Source: Callaeas wilsoni (lineage: Eukaryota; Chordata; Aves; Passeriformes; Callaeidae). Taken from it: 64,000 bases of DNA. Under the pieces are notes generated by a model that saw only the letters and a program-made list of their open reading frames with translations, had not been told where the DNA came from and searched no databases. Below are positions 48,346 to 61,755 of this stretch, one piece after another. Where the stretch lies: positions 183,501 to 247,500 of the forward strand of contig VWPU01003213.1 in the NCBI GenBank assembly GCA_013398955.1, written 5' to 3'. The first letter of the stretch is position 1, and each line of letters starts with the position of its first letter. The translations under genes and the position numbers were made by a program.

Positions 48346-51300
48346 ATTAAGATGTAAAGAAATGAAAGAGTAGCTTTTCACTTCCTTGTCATTTCAGTGG
48401 GTTCCTGCAGGGTTTGTGCCAACTCAGATGCTCAAGTCATATTTGATTAAGCTAACTACAATCAAGGAGGAACATTTCCAGGCCAACTCTAATAATTAAA
48501 TAACAGAAACAGTACTACCAAATCTGTTGCCCATCATGGTATGCAATCAGAGTGCCTATGCATGTAAAGTAATTACAACTGTGGTTATCCCAAGCATAAT
48601 TCTGTACAATTAAAGGCAATAGATTTTCCAGCATATTCCCCTGATGTGTAATCCTCCTGTTGATTTCTTTCTATATTCTGTTAGAAATCATGTAGAAGGG
48701 TTTCAACTCAGAGGAGAGAGTAGTCTAAATATTCTATCTGTGGTATATGTTGGGTGAATCTTACAAATTGTGTTTATTTCTTTTTGATTAAATATGAGTT
48801 TTTATTTCAGAGTAGATGGCTATGTATTAAAAAACTTAACAATGCTACCTTATAGCATCAGTGCTAGTAGATAACAGATTGTAGATTACGAATGCATATT
48901 TGGCATAGGCAACAGTATTCAATGGCATGAGGTATCCTAACAGATTCATCTGGTTTTCAATCACTTTTGACTGCTTGCAAATACGATACCTCTTTCAGTA
49001 GGTGTCAGAGTTTGCAGCTCTCTGCCATGAACTTAGACAAATTTTGTGACAGACTGTTGTCACTCACAGCTGTTTGTGTCTTAAAAGCTGCTAGTAAACA
49101 ATTGTCAAGGAACCAACCTCGCGTACGCCTAAGGAAAGTGTGTTCTGAGTGAGCCACCATTTGGATGTCTTTATGTTCTAGCCCAGATTCATTCCACAGC
49201 TTGTGTTACACTACACTTAACTTTCTTCAAAGTTAATCCTATATGATCCTTAGCATATTTGCAGTTAGGCCAATTTATTTTGGATATGAGGTCCATTTAA
49301 TTCTATTGTTTGGTGGGTTTGTTATGATGTTTGGGTTTTTTTAAGAAAAAAGATAATGTATATGCAGTCTTACTTAATATTTATAAAGGGATATATGAAT
49401 GTATGCATATTTTTGCAGGTGTACATACATATTTTGCTATTATAATTCTGATTAGTGTGCAGTTAGTAAATAAAAATAAAATAAATAGCAGGAAAAACTA
49501 TGACATTTTTAGAATAAAATGAACAAGTGACTGCTATGTTTTATATGAAGCAGCATCCTTAGTGCATTATATCTCAATACAGGTTGCTGCACAAGGGTAA
49601 GGAATCTAGGATTAGTGCTGTAAAAAACACAGTTACCATTTCAAATTATATCAGATGAGTTGAGATCAATGTATAGTGGTGGTTAAGAAGGGCTGCTGTT
49701 TTCATCAGTATTTACCTAGCATCTCCTATATGTTAGAGATTTTGAGTACATCTTTTACAGGTAACTGTCTCCTGGCATGGACTCTGTCAAAGTCCACAAT
49801 ATAATATAAGCAAATAAGTACATTTTAAGTACAAATACATGCATTTCAGACTATGGCTTCAAAGCCAATCTCAGCTGTAATTCCCATGTATGCATGGGAT
49901 AATTCTTACTGAATACTGAAATCCCGTTATGTCTTACCCTTTCGTAAGACTACCTAGGAGCCTTTAGCCTGACTGCATTTCAAAAACCAGCAGGGTGATG
50001 AAAATCAGTGTGCATGTTCCATATAGTCATCTGCTATTCCAGATTAATTTTAATAATTTTCAGCTTTCTTTATATGATACCGCTGAACATATGGCAGCAA
50101 CTTCAGAAAAATGACAGGTTCTTAAAACTATCTGTAGAGATCAGAACACAACAAAATCCTTGTATGCAGATACTTATGAACCAAGTATAAGTTTCAGTTC
50201 TGCATTCTAACTACTCAGGTTTAGTGCCCATCTAAGTATGAAAGCTGTTTGTGAAAGATACCCATGGAATTAGAATAACTCATATCTTCCATACTTTCAG
50301 GTTTACTCTGGAAAGACCAGGGAGAGAAAACAGGGAAAGCTGTCTTTTTTTCTTGAATTTATTCCTCTAGAATCTGGACCACAGTTTGTGAGGGCAACTC
50401 CTCTTTCTGAGGAAGATGATTAATTGGAATACTGCTGCATCTGTAATAGTAGGCTTCGGCTGTAACTCACAACAATAAATTATACTTACTTATCAGCTAC
50501 GAGATCATTTTTAGGTGTTTTTTCTAGAGAAGCTCATCTTAACATCACCTGAAGCACCTGTAACAGAGCTATGGTGTAGTTGTCTATAATTACAGCTTCC
50601 ACCATTTTCTAAGGCTTACTTGTTTAGAAATAATCGTACCTAATATCATGCACACCTAGTGAAAAGTCATGGGGGCAGACATGAATGATACCATCAGACA
50701 ATTTCCCTCAATTGTTTTGACTCATCTTGTGCCTTGAACCTTTCATGAGGCTGTAAAGCTTTCAACAAAAGAGTGCAGTCCATAGATGGTAGAGGCTTTG
50801 TTACATAAGAATATAAAACACTATGAACAGGTTGAATGGGTTACTGTATATTTATTTGTGATGGTTATCTTTTACTATTATGCATTTAAGTACAGGAACT
50901 CCATGATATTGAATGAAATTGAATTTTGATATTTCCTCCATTCTTACCAGTCTGCCACCATGTAATTCAAATGAAAAAAAAATAACATGTGTTGTGCTCA
51001 AAGCTGAGTAGAGCTCATCGTAGCATCAATGTGTTGTATTTTATATTAATTTCCCAAGGTCCATGCCAAGGAGTTATGCATTCCAAAAGTGTCAGTTCAT
51101 GGTTATGCTTAATTCAATAAGCTTTTCAGAATAATATCATGTCACTAATGTTTACACTTTAATTGAAGAATAAATTAGTAAAAACAACAAAAAGAATGCA
51201 CCAAAAATCTCCAGTTCCGTTCCATTTGACTGAACTTTCACAATGGCTATTTCTTCTCCTTTCTTCACCCCACACTCTCCCTCACAGATCAGTCTCTGTT

Positions 51301-54300
51301 TATATTCTACTGGTTGGATTCTGGTCCAACTGCAGGGTCTTGTAAGAAAAGGCAGACCTCAGAAGCACTCTAAAGAATTTTGTACAGATAACAAGCTGGT
51401 CTACTAGTATTGAATACACAGCTTAGTGGCTCTAATAGAAAAAAAATCAGCTAATAATGCCTTATTTCAGGATCAACAACCGTAGGGAGTTTTGTCACGT
51501 TGTGTTCGCTATTCCATTGTCTTATGATAGGAAGGTTAAATCTGAAATTTTTGACTTTCTGCAATTATAAACTCAACTTTAAGCATAGCATTAATGTCAT
51601 TATTTGCATGAAATAATATATGTAAAGAGGGAAAAATCAAAGCAAGACAGAGGGTATTTACTTCTCACCCATTTTGTTATCTTTTATATGTCAATTTTCT
51701 GAGCTCTAAGTGAGCTCTCCTCCCTCAGATAGTGGCTGTGCGCCTGCTGATCCTCCTTGGGATTGTATTGGGATGTGAATCTGGGATATTTAGTAGCCCT
51801 GATCCAGCAAACAAACTTCAAGACCTCTCCTACGGAGTAGCTACTAAAAGGAGGGAAAAAAATAAATTCACACTGCTTAATCACAGACACAGAGAGTTTT
51901 CAAGAGAGTAATACACTCCCTCCACCACAAACAAAGGGGGATAAGTGTCTCCAATGAGTCAGATCTTCTGCTTAGGCACTGACCTTAAGTACTTAAGTGC
52001 TCTAGTTATGTGCCTAAAATTAGACAGCGTGAACCCCACCAAGTCTGTTGATAACCATAATGGCATGACTCATACATCTATTTAAGTCTGTGCAGTGTTC
52101 AGTACAACTCAGTCCCAGCTGGGACCTTGAGGTTCTAGCATGATATGTATGGATCATAATAAAATGCACAGAATTCCTTTCCCCTAAATATAACTATGCA
52201 AAAGATCAGCATTTCCAATTAATTCTGTCTTATAAATCTATTTTTTAATGGTATCAAATGTCCTTTGGAAGTGCCTATTTCTCTGCTGAGTCTAAATGGA
52301 GACTAGAAGATTAGCTTAGAGTAGATATCCAACTTTCAGGAGGTTGTAGTCAGGTGAGTCAAATCCTACACAGCATGATTAGGATTGCAGATTTGTTACA
52401 ACAAATGCCAGAAGAACATACTGACTGGCCCTGATACATATTAAAGTAATGTCAAAAGTCCCTAACTAAAAATAGCCTTTGTTTCCAAAGACTGCTGAAC
52501 AATGATCATATGAATGCTACAATAATAAGGTAGTCAGTTTGAGTAGATAATAGGTATTGCCATTTCCTTGTACAAGTCATAGTGGTACCATATAACATCC
52601 ACTTTGCATATGTTTAAATGACACCAAAACCAGTTTCTCTCAGCTTTCTTTTTAAGAACAGAGAGACATATGTGCTGAACATTCAAGGTAAGATGTAAGT
52701 CCTGTAGCACCATTTCTTTCCATTCCAGGAAGGCTGCTGACAGTAACTGACAAAAAAAGGACCTTTCTTTCAGTCACTGAGAAGTAGGAAAGGAAATGTT
52801 TGAAGGATTAATGGAGAAAGAAACCTCCTGATTTCCTTCCTGTATGGTCTGGGTCACAGAAATGTCCTTTTTCAGAGAACATGTAGGTAAAGAACCCATC
52901 TTATAGAAAACAGGGAAGGGGAAAGAGAAAAATGCTTTCTAAAATTGGCTTTTCTCCACTTCCTAGACATTCAGAACATAGAGGCCATGCCTGAATGACC
53001 ATCCAACATATTTCTTCTGGAAAAAGAAACTAAAAAACCCACAAAACCCCAGCCTGTCAGGAAGCTTCAACTTTATAAAGCCAGTAGGTAAGCAAGTGAA
53101 ATGACTGCAATCTAACTGGACTGAATGACAGAAAGGTAACACACTAAAGAATGCATACTGCACAAAGGTCTAAAGGCTTGCTCTTACTTGGTATGAATTC
53201 TGATAGTTGTTCAATGATCCATGTTTCGATACCTTTTTTTTTGTCTTGAAGGATCACATCACTGCAAAACATACACACATGAACATAAACACAACAAAAT
53301 CAAGGGCTGATGCCCCATGAAAGATTTTAAGGCACTATGTCCCTCTAATAGCTGCTTAAATAGCACTACGGTTAAACCAGACTGACAGTTATGTAGAAAA
53401 TTCAGCAAAAACAGTAAACTGGCATCTTGTTATAATGGAGAAAACAAATGGGGAATTTTTAGCTTGACCTACAGCTGCCATCAGGTGTTACCACTTTGTG
53501 TATTTCTCTGTGGACACCCTAACAAAGATTATCAGCATATCAGTTATTTTTTCACTCCTTTGAGTGTTTATTTTTGTTGCTAGGAAAGTAATATCCAGAA
53601 TTTAAGAACCTGTTGATTTAGATCTGGCACAGGTAAATAAGCCTTGTCACATCACTGATGCTTAGCGTATGACCACACTGCAAGCACTGCAATATGCTGT
53701 CAACATATGAAAGCTAGCTAAAAAATAAGCTAATTCAGATGCCACAAACCTAGCTGGAGCAACAGGGAGCTCAGTAAGTACTTCCTGAGTGAATATTCAC
53801 CCACCTCTCTGGCAGGCAAAACTCCATGATGTGTGGAGTTGCTAAACTGCTCTTGGTAGCAATAACTAATCCCGTTGTGCCTCCTCTGCTGTGGTCACAG
53901 CAGTGATGGTGGTGTAGAGACAGATTTGGCTTGTTGACTGTGGAGCGCTAAAAGAGTCAGAGGTTATTTTTGCACAGCAGTCAGCATGTGTGATTCAATC
54001 CACAGAGAGCTGTCACTGAGGAAGAAGGTGCTATTTTAATGTCATCAAGATGGAACAGGACTTCATACCATTTTCCAGCTCCAGTTCCCTGCACAGATGT
54101 TAGAGATGTCAGCCTACATTTCTGCTGCAATATTTCAAGAAGAAAAGATTTGTTTTAAAATCCAGATATTCTGTGTAATTTTTTTATTTGTTTTTAGAAG
54201 GAAGACTCTCCTTGAAACTGTATCAGATCCAGAGATCCTTAAGGATCAGTATACTTATAATATTACATGGATCATTTATACACTAGACTATATCGTCTCT

Positions 54301-54339
54301 TTCAGAGTCATCACAGTCTAATATCAAGGCCTCGTGTTC
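48346..54339. other. 6 kb of unique sequence
   Basis: No gene or mobile element is recognised. The part at 48430-48660 has TAATTA-, TGTGGTT- and ATGCATG-type motifs in non-repetitive sequence, which is suggestive of a regulatory element but not proof. Confidence 0.45.
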
Positions 54340-54720
54340 ACATGCTGCACTGAGCTATTATAGACTATTGTGTCAGGCTTGCCTGGAAGAGTGGGGAGCA
54401 CTTGAATGCATGGATTATTGGCGCAATAGACTGTAATGGTATGTCAATTGTCAAGGCCTATGTGGGATACTTTCCTATGCGGATCATTAACAAAGGAGCT
54501 GACACTCTATCATGTCAGTGCAGCTGCCAAGTGCACACACCAACTCTGCATATTAACACCCCTTATGAAATTCTGAATAAGGAGAGTGTGTGCCCACTCC
54601 TGGCACTTGAAATTCACTCCATTTATGTATATTTAATAATTACATACGTGCTCATGCTGCAAAAAAACTGTGGCAGGAAAAAGTGGAACCTCTTTAAAAA
54701 AATCAAGCAAGAAAGACTTT
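54340..54720. other. Candidate conserved non-coding block
   Basis: This 380-bp stretch is balanced in composition and free of homopolymer runs until its end, unlike its surroundings. It contains an open frame of 107 codons (54402-54725), which is long for this window but has no domain, no splice-like borders and an AT-rich tail rich in Lys and Tyr. Such islands of even complexity in deserts are often enhancers conserved between species. The claim rests on texture only, and an unrecognised old repeat is an alternative. Confidence 0.3.
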
Positions 54721-54739
54721 ATTAATGAGGAGAGCATTG

Positions 54740-54912
54740 CTCTTCTGTAGCACTTCCCAACAGTGACCTCAGAATGCTTTTCAAACAAAGTAGTTTATGT
54801 TATCCCCAGGTGATTTGTGGTATCCCTATTTCATAGATGGAGAACTGAATCACAAATATTAGTTACAGAGGACACTCGAGTTACAATCAACACTTCTGAG
54901 ACCCAGAAGAAG
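54740..54912 (+). repeat. Ancient MIR-like (CORE) SINE remnant
   Basis: The order GTAGCACTTCCCAACAG, CTCAGAATGCTTTTCAAA, GTTATCCCCAGG, TATCCCTATTTCATAGATGG, AGAACTGAATCACA and TCTGAGACCCAG follows the core and 3' portion of MIR-type SINEs shared by amniotes (..GCGCTTT..TCAAAGCGCTTTACAA..TATCCCCATTTTACAGATGGGGAAACTGAGGCAC..). The copy is heavily diverged, as expected of an element fixed before birds and mammals separated. The tRNA-like head is not recognisable. MIR copies that stay alignable are sometimes exapted as regulatory DNA, and this one adjoins the balanced block at 54340-54720. Confidence 0.7.
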
Positions 54913-54915
54913 AGA

Positions 54916-56617
54916 CAACAGTGTACACTACTTAAAAATATATTGTGAGAATCTTTACAAATACATGGAACTATCCATCTCTCTTTTTCTTCTCTGTACT
55001 TGTGAGCAGAGTTCTGGTTTTGCTCACAGCTCTTCCATCACATACACACTTATAGGCATTTCTCCTTTTCTCTCTCTTATTAAGAAACTTAGTACTTCAT
55101 AAAAGTACTTCAGAACTTCAGAAAATACTTACTTGCATCCAGTAGACAGTAGAAAGACTCTCTTTGGTGTGTTTTCTTATGGCCATAGAAAGTAAAAGAT
55201 GAAACTTCTGCTTGCAACATTTCTGTCCAAATATGTCTAGATCTTGATCCAATTCGTTATCACCATTGTTAGTGAGACCAGATTTTACACTTGCACAATG
55301 CTTCAACTGCAAGTAGTATGTTCTCTGCTTATGAAGATGTATTTTCTTAGTGAAAACAGTCTGTTTTCTGTAGGCTGGAGCATTTGTTGGTTTGTAGGGA
55401 GTAGCAAGAATAACCTTCCCTTACAGGTAGAGTGTAAAAACAATCATCTGAATCAAGACACTACCTAGCCAAGCTCCATCCACCCTTGAACACTGTAAAT
55501 TATTTTGAGTCAATGACCATGATGTTAATGGAAAATTACAAATTGATATCTCTGATGCCAAACCCAAAGGCTGAAGCAAAGCACACTGAGGAAAACAAAA
55601 ACACTTTTACTGTTGTCTAATGGCCAAGAACTCATGTCTTGGGTTTGCGGAAGATATTCATACAATAGCCAGAAGATGAGGCAGAGAAAGGAATTAGTAA
55701 CACTCTTGAAAGTATTTACTTAAGTGTCTTTGTAAGGACTACAATAATGAAAATTTTATATGTAGACAGTAAATCTTTCACTCAAATAACTTGTTAAATT
55801 ATTTAATGTTTGGTTGTTGATGCTGGCAATGGTGGCTTGTTGTGGTTTTTCCCTTTTTTTTGTGGGGGTGAGGCATCACAATATTCTAATCAAAATATCA
55901 AAAGGAACTGAAAACACTCCGCTGTTCCTAAATCTATTTTTATGACATTCTTGCCTGAGTGGATATTTCTTTCTGAAAGAGTTTAAATTGAAGTAACTTT
56001 TTCAAGTCCACAGGAAAGGAACCAAACTAATCATTAAACAAAAGCCAGCACAAACTTCTAGATAAAGCAATGGGAATTAAAAATAAAAATAAACACAACA
56101 ACCATCATTTTCCAGCAGTCTATTTGGTTTAAAAAGAAGAAAAATAAATCTGTACAAGGTCAGAGCTAAATGTAATAAAGAGTTACAATTAATTATTGCT
56201 GAAATTTATTTGCAGAAAGATAGAGAGACCATGAGGCAATTACAACAATGGATAATATAAAAGGAAAATGAGTGATAAGAAAAAGATACAGCCAGAAGGT
56301 TTGAAGATTATGATTATGAGACTTCAGTCTGATTTACTAGAGGATATACTCCTCTTGGATGTACTCCTCTTGTACATCCAAGAGAGAATTGGAGAATGGA
56401 CATTGCCAATTATTATTTCCAAGATCAGTAGAACTCAGGAGTGAGAAGAGCAGTGAAAACTGGATGTGGTCAAGGTTATGCATGCTGTAAAATGTAAATA
56501 ATGAGCAAACAGCATTTGTAAAGCAAGTGCTGCATCTGAAAGAAAGTGATTCAATTTAGTACAAGTTCACTTAAATTTATGAAATGGTGAGGTGCTCTTC
56601 TATCTTAATCTGTTTAC
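54916..56617. other. Unique sequence with a short perfect hairpin
   Basis: No gene is recognised. The only structural item is the inverted repeat at 56352-56384. Confidence 0.5.
56352..56384. repeat. Perfect 13-bp inverted repeat with 7-nt loop
   Basis: CTCTTGGATGTAC (56352-56364), loop TCCTCTT, then the exact reverse complement GTACATCCAAGAG (56372-56384). The left arm and loop also contain a direct repeat, TACTCCTCTTG at about 56347-56357 and 56362-56372. A hairpin sharing its bases with a direct repeat is the typical footprint of a template switch during replication. Confidence 0.9.
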
Positions 56618-57750
56618 AGAACCACAGATCACAAAATGGTTGAAGTTGAACAGGACGTCTTGAGATCACCTGATCCATCTTCCCTGCTCAGACCAGGATT
56701 AATTAGATCAGGTTGTTCAGGACTGTGTCCAGTTGGGTTTTGATTATCACCAAGGACTCAGACTTCAAAAACTCTCTGGGCAACCTGTCCCAGTGTTCAG
56801 CTATCCTAACAGTTAAAAAAATTTTCTTATGGAATTTCCCAAATTTCAGTTTGTGCTTGCCACATCTGGTATTGTCACTGAGCACAAGTGAGAGAAACCT
56901 GACTATAGTTTTTACTCCCCCATCAGGTATTAATACACGTGGATAAGATCCCCCTGAGTCTTCTTTTCTTCAGGCTGGACAATCCCAGCTCTCTCAACCT
57001 CTCCTCAACCTCTCCTCATATTCTCTCCCTTAATTATCTTTGTGGTTCTTCTCTGTACTGTCTCCAGTATGTCTCTTTGTTTTAACTGTGAGTGCAGAGA
57101 TGGACCCAGACATGTCTCACTGGGCCTGAGCAGAGGGGAAGGTCATTTCCCTTGACTGGCTGCCAATTTTTTTCCTTATGCAGCCCAGGAAGCAGTTGAC
57201 CTTCTTTGCTTCAAGGGGACACTATGGGCTCGTATTCCACCTAATGTCCAACATGACACCATGGGTCTTTTTTTTTTGTAAGACTTCTTTCCAGCCAGTC
57301 AACCCTCAGCATGTACTGTCCATATAGTCAGATGCAGGACTTGTAATTTGTCTTTTCTGTACTTCATTAAGTTCTTGTCAGCTCATTTCTCCAGCCTGCT
57401 GAATGGCAACACAGGCATGTGGTGTACGAACCACTCTTCTCAAATTCATATCACCTGCAACTTTGCTGAGGGTCTGCTCTGTCTTAATCCTGGTCAGTAA
57501 CAAAGGGTCTCACTATCTCAGTATTGATCTCACTATCAACCACTCGGGTGCCTTGCTATTGACTGGCCTCCAACTGGAGTTCATGAAGTGATCACAACCC
57601 TTTGAGCTTTGCAGTTCAGTCAGTTTCAAATACACCTCTCTCCCTGATTATCTAGTATGTATTTCATTAGCTTATCAGTGAGGATAGCATCCAAGGCCTT
57701 GCTAAAGTCAAGGTGAACAATATCCACTTCTCTCTCCTATGTGTTCCCTG
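56618..57750 (-). mobile_element. CR1 LINE, long 5'-truncated copy, minus strand
   Basis: The plus strand opens with acAGAACCACAGATCACAAAAT, a diverged 3' end. It then follows the CR1 antisense order: GCTCAGACCAGGATTAATTAG, CTCTGGGCAACCTGTCCCAG (56774-56793), TCAGGCTGGACAATCCCAGC, ATGCAGCCCAGGAAGCAG, CAACTTTGCTGAGGGTCTG, and CTTGCTAAAGTCAAGGTGAA near 57710. About 1.1 kb is present, from the 3' UTR into the middle of the reverse transcriptase. It is old and full of indels. A small tandem duplication (AACCTCTCCTC twice) lies at about 56996-57017. Confidence 0.9.
56703..56885 (-). pseudogene. CR1 ORF2 C-terminal remnant
   Basis: A 60-codon minus-strand frame reads the ORF2 tail, with a KIFLTVRIAEHWDRLPREFL segment (residues 20-39) equivalent to the CR1 HWNRLPREVVESPSLE motif. 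It stops soon after. It has no catalytic residues and is an inactive fragment of the 56618-57750 copy. Confidence 0.8.
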
Positions 57751-60700
57751 TGTCAAAAGTCTTTTAGGAGTGACAACTTACCCAAAATCCAAGCATGGGA
57801 CGTTTTGAATGGCAAACAGTTAGACAAGTCTTTTTTTTGCAAGCGAAACTACAGACACAACTTACTCTCATGAACTCAGTGCATTGTTTTGGGGGATTTG
57901 GGATGTGTCTGTGTCCAACTGGATGGAACTCACCTCAAATATTTTAATAAGTTTTTAAATTTTCTTTATGAGCATGAAAAGATCACTTTGGATGAAGATA
58001 ATTACATGAGATTATTTAATTCTGCTAGGTTGTGATTGTATGGTGATTTCCTTGTAAGTTATATACCTCTGTTGCTGTTAATCTTTTCAGTCAAGTGTGG
58101 CATGCTTAGTTCACAGCCTGTTTTTGATGGTGCCAGTGGACATCCATGCATGTGAAACTTCCAGATTTCACAGCTGTTTCCATTACTCTATGGCAGTCGT
58201 CCAAATGCCTAACTGCATCAGATGTAGTAGACTAACATGTCACAGGGAACCAAATTCACCAAAACATTTATGGAAACTTTTTCTTACTAATATTATCATT
58301 ATTTTTTGACAAAGGCTGCATGTAACATGCAGTATTCTCTGTTACACAAAGGAAAACAGCATGTGGTGCATGGGATACAGTAACAAAAAAAGTACAATTT
58401 CCAACCGATCATGGTTGCTGACTGTTTACTGTAGTATTCTAGAAACATGGTTCAGTATAACACATCTGATTATCTGCATTTGCTTGAGATAAAGGAATGT
58501 ACTTTGATCACTTGAGCCTTCAGACAAGTCCATTAGTTATCTGTAAATCAATATATTGATTTTCGGATTGTTTGTTTATAAGTGTGTAAAGGAATTGCTT
58601 ACAGGCTGGTCATTCAATTTCATAACCTGAATGAACGTGGCCAGCATCTACAAGGTATCGTGATTTTTGGTAACAGAAATCTTACAAGAAGTACACGCAT
58701 GACATTGCCTTGAAAGACTAAAAGACTTAAAACATCCGATTTGGAAATCAGAAGTAACAAACTCTGTGCTGTTGGCTTTCAGCAGCCAACCTGCTTCTTT
58801 TATTATGATTATGCAAAATACTTTTTATTATACAAGTAATAATAAGTTAAGACATATATTTTATATATTTAGAAATAACATCATAGGATCTGATATGTTT
58901 TTTTATAAAGTCTTGAAAACATCTGCTTTTGCCTGCTGCTGCATTCCTGTTAAAAAGAAACACTTTTCTTTCAGACAAATGGATCACTTGGGCCCAAATA
59001 TTCTAAACATCAATAAAGCTAATCAGGCTTAATATTGAAAGGAGTATTTAACTGAAGATTAAACTGAGAAAACAAACTGAGAAGCAGGTTCTTCTCTTTC
59101 CTCAACTGCGAACTGAAACTGAAGAAGCTTATCATAATCAAGTGACGAGTTGAACTTAGCACTTACAGTGTCTAGCCTTATGAGCAAATAGTGATATTTA
59201 TTGATGGTATTAATGTTTTTAAATAGGCTTAGACCTTTTATAATACCATCGACATTTCATTTTATGGAACATGGAATGTAGAGGCTGTAAAGTCATGATT
59301 AATATTGCTAACAGTAATAAGTGGAAGTGCAATAGTCGTTTTTGTGCATATTTGCTTATATTATGTGAATGCCTTCAGTGTCTGAAGAAACTCTATAGGG
59401 ATGCAAATTTCCCCAGGTTTGGGAATTGATTGACTTCTGAAAACATTGCCCAGAGGGATGGAAAAAAGTTCAGATTATACACTTTAACTGTTAACTGACC
59501 AAAGACATTGGTAGTCACTTAAGAGGTATGTATCCTAGCTGTGCAATTAGCTGTATTATTTAATCTTTCCCAGCATGTGCTGCTGTTCAGTGGGGGATTT
59601 GGATGTGTTCAGCATCTCAGTTCTGCAGAAAAAGATGCTAATCATCCAGAGACTTCTGAAAGAAAATTACAAGATCAGAATAAAACTGAAATAAGTTTTG
59701 AGCAAATGAAAGAAATCAGAACAGAAAATCAGCTCTACCCTTGCCTAGCTTTGTGAAAGACTGCCAATTTTTGACTGTTGCAGCTGAGCAGTACAGTAAG
59801 AGATCTGAAAGTGAATTGCTTAGATTACCATTTAAGATGGTCATCCATCCATACGAATAAACAAAATTTGTGAAATAATAAAGATTATCCTAAAGTAGAA
59901 TGGTACAAAAAGAAAAAGGTAATAAGATGGTAAAAAGAACTTTTATCACCTAACCTTCAGGCTAACCTGAAGATAGCAAATTATCAGCTCATCTATGCCT
60001 GAATGATCTCCATTCTACCTTTTGTTATTATGTTTCCATTTTATGGTTAAGTAAATCTCAGTACAATGACCAAAAAATATACCCAGAATCACATCGAAGA
60101 TTATAGATTATAGACCGTACTCTTAACTGACTGAGGTGACCGTGCTTAGATCTCAAGACTTTTCAAATTTTTTTTCTCTTACTTGTTTGTTGTTTTTTTT
60201 TTTTTTTAAAATTTATGCAATTACAATGAGTGCAGGTAATGGTTGGGAAGAAAGCCAGAAAGGATACAGAATTTCTTATATCTAAGCATTTTAAGAATTA
60301 TAAAATAATAGGGGAAAAAAGATTATTTTCCTTTGCAATTTAATTGAGCAATTTTTTTGTCTGTTGAAATGGTTAAAAATTGTCTAGAATATCAGATGTA
60401 TGTGCAGTATCTTGATGTAAAACCTATCCTTTCCTTCTTGAGTGTAAGATAATGCAAGCTTGTTTGACATACAGGAACTGCTGTGAAACAGTGGCAACTT
60501 GCTTCAAAGAATGTACAGAAAATTCTAATTCTTGGATTACTCTTTCTGTGGCTGTTTTTCAAAACGGAATAATAATCAGAGAACATCACTAGAGATGCTG
60601 CAGTTTTTGATTTCTTGGCTAGTGGTTCAGCTCTGCAGTAGTATCTGTACCCTGTTCTATGCTTTCAACAAGGATTGCAGTTGCTCTCTTTAAAGAAGGA

Positions 60701-60795
60701 GAAAACAGTTCTCAGTTTTATTCTGATATTTAAAAACTCACTAGGGCACAGACTACCCTCTCAATGCATAAGCCTGCATCTCCTAATACAGACTC
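57751..60795. other. 3 kb of unique AT-rich sequence
   Basis: No gene or repeat family is recognised. A 15-T run lies at 60193-60207. Short open frames (58097-58309, 58766-59032, 59541-59756) have no domain. The stretch 59270-59370 has octamer-like and ATTA motifs of uncertain meaning. Confidence 0.5.
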
Positions 60796-61755
60796 ATATA
60801 ATCATAGAATATTTTAAATTGGAAAAGATCTCTTAGATCACTGAGTATAGCTGGTATCCTGGCATTGCCAAGTTCACCACTAACCCATGTACTTAAGTAC
60901 CACATCTACCTGTCTTAAATACCTTCAGGGATGGTGACTCAACCATTTACCTGGGCAGCCTGTGGCAGTGTTTGACGACATTTTCCATGAAGAAATAATT
61001 CCTATTATTCAGTCCAAACCTTTCCTGCTGCAACTTGAGGTCAGTTGCTCATGTCCTATCCCTAACTACCTGGGAGAAGAGACCAGTCCCGGCTGGCTAT
61101 CAGGTCCATTCACATACTTGTAGAGAGTGATGAGGTGTCTGTTGCGTCTCCTTTTCTCCAGACTGAACAATCCCATCTCACTCACCCTCCCCTCATGTGA
61201 CTCATGCTGTAGACACTTCACCAGCTCAACTGCCCTTCTCTGGACACACTCTGGCACTTCAATGTTTTTCTTTTAGTGGGGAGCCCAAAACTGAACACAG
61301 GATTTGAGGTGTGGCCTCACCAGTGCTGAGTACAGGGGGACAATCACTGCCCTGGTCCTGCTGGCCACACTATTGCTGATCCAGGCCAGGATGCCATTGG
61401 CCTTCTTGGCTTCCTGGGCACACTCTGGCTCATGTTCAGCCTCTGTGTACCAGCAACGCCAGGCTCTTTTCCACCGGGCAGTTGTCTAGCCGCCCTGTCA
61501 CCAACCTGTAGGAACCCAGGGGGTTGTTGTGACCTAAGTACAGGACCCAGCACTTCAGCTTGTTGAACCTCATACAGTTGACCTTGTCACATTTATCCAG
61601 CCTGTCCAGATCTCTCTGCAGAGCCTTCCTGCCCTCCAGCAGATCAACACTCCCACCCAACTGGGTGTCATCTGCAAACTGACACAGGGTGCACTCAATC
61701 TCCTCAGCCAGATCAATCATAAAGATACCAAAGAAAATATTAGTAATATTGGTAC
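60796..61755 (-). mobile_element. CR1 LINE, long 5'-truncated copy, minus strand
   Basis: The plus strand begins ATAATCATAGAAT, the reverse complement of the CR1 3' end. It runs through GCCAAGTTCACCACTAACCC, GGATGGTGACTCAACCATTT, CTTTTCTCCAGACTGAACAA, GTGTGGCCTCACCAGTGCTG and CAGGATGCCATTGGCCTTCT to GATCAATCATAAAGATACC near 61722. About 960 bp are kept. This is the best preserved CR1 in the window and reaches the reverse-transcriptase catalytic box. Frame breaks occur near 61060-61260 and around 61435, so no full protein is possible. Confidence 0.93.
61066..61257 (-). pseudogene. CR1 ORF2 C-terminal remnant
   Basis: This 63-codon minus-strand frame carries ECVQRRAVELVKCLQHESH and MGLFSLEKRRRNRHLITLYK, both equivalent to the CR1 ORF2 tail. 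It is out of frame with the RT piece at 61436-61792, so an indel separates the two. Confidence 0.85.
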
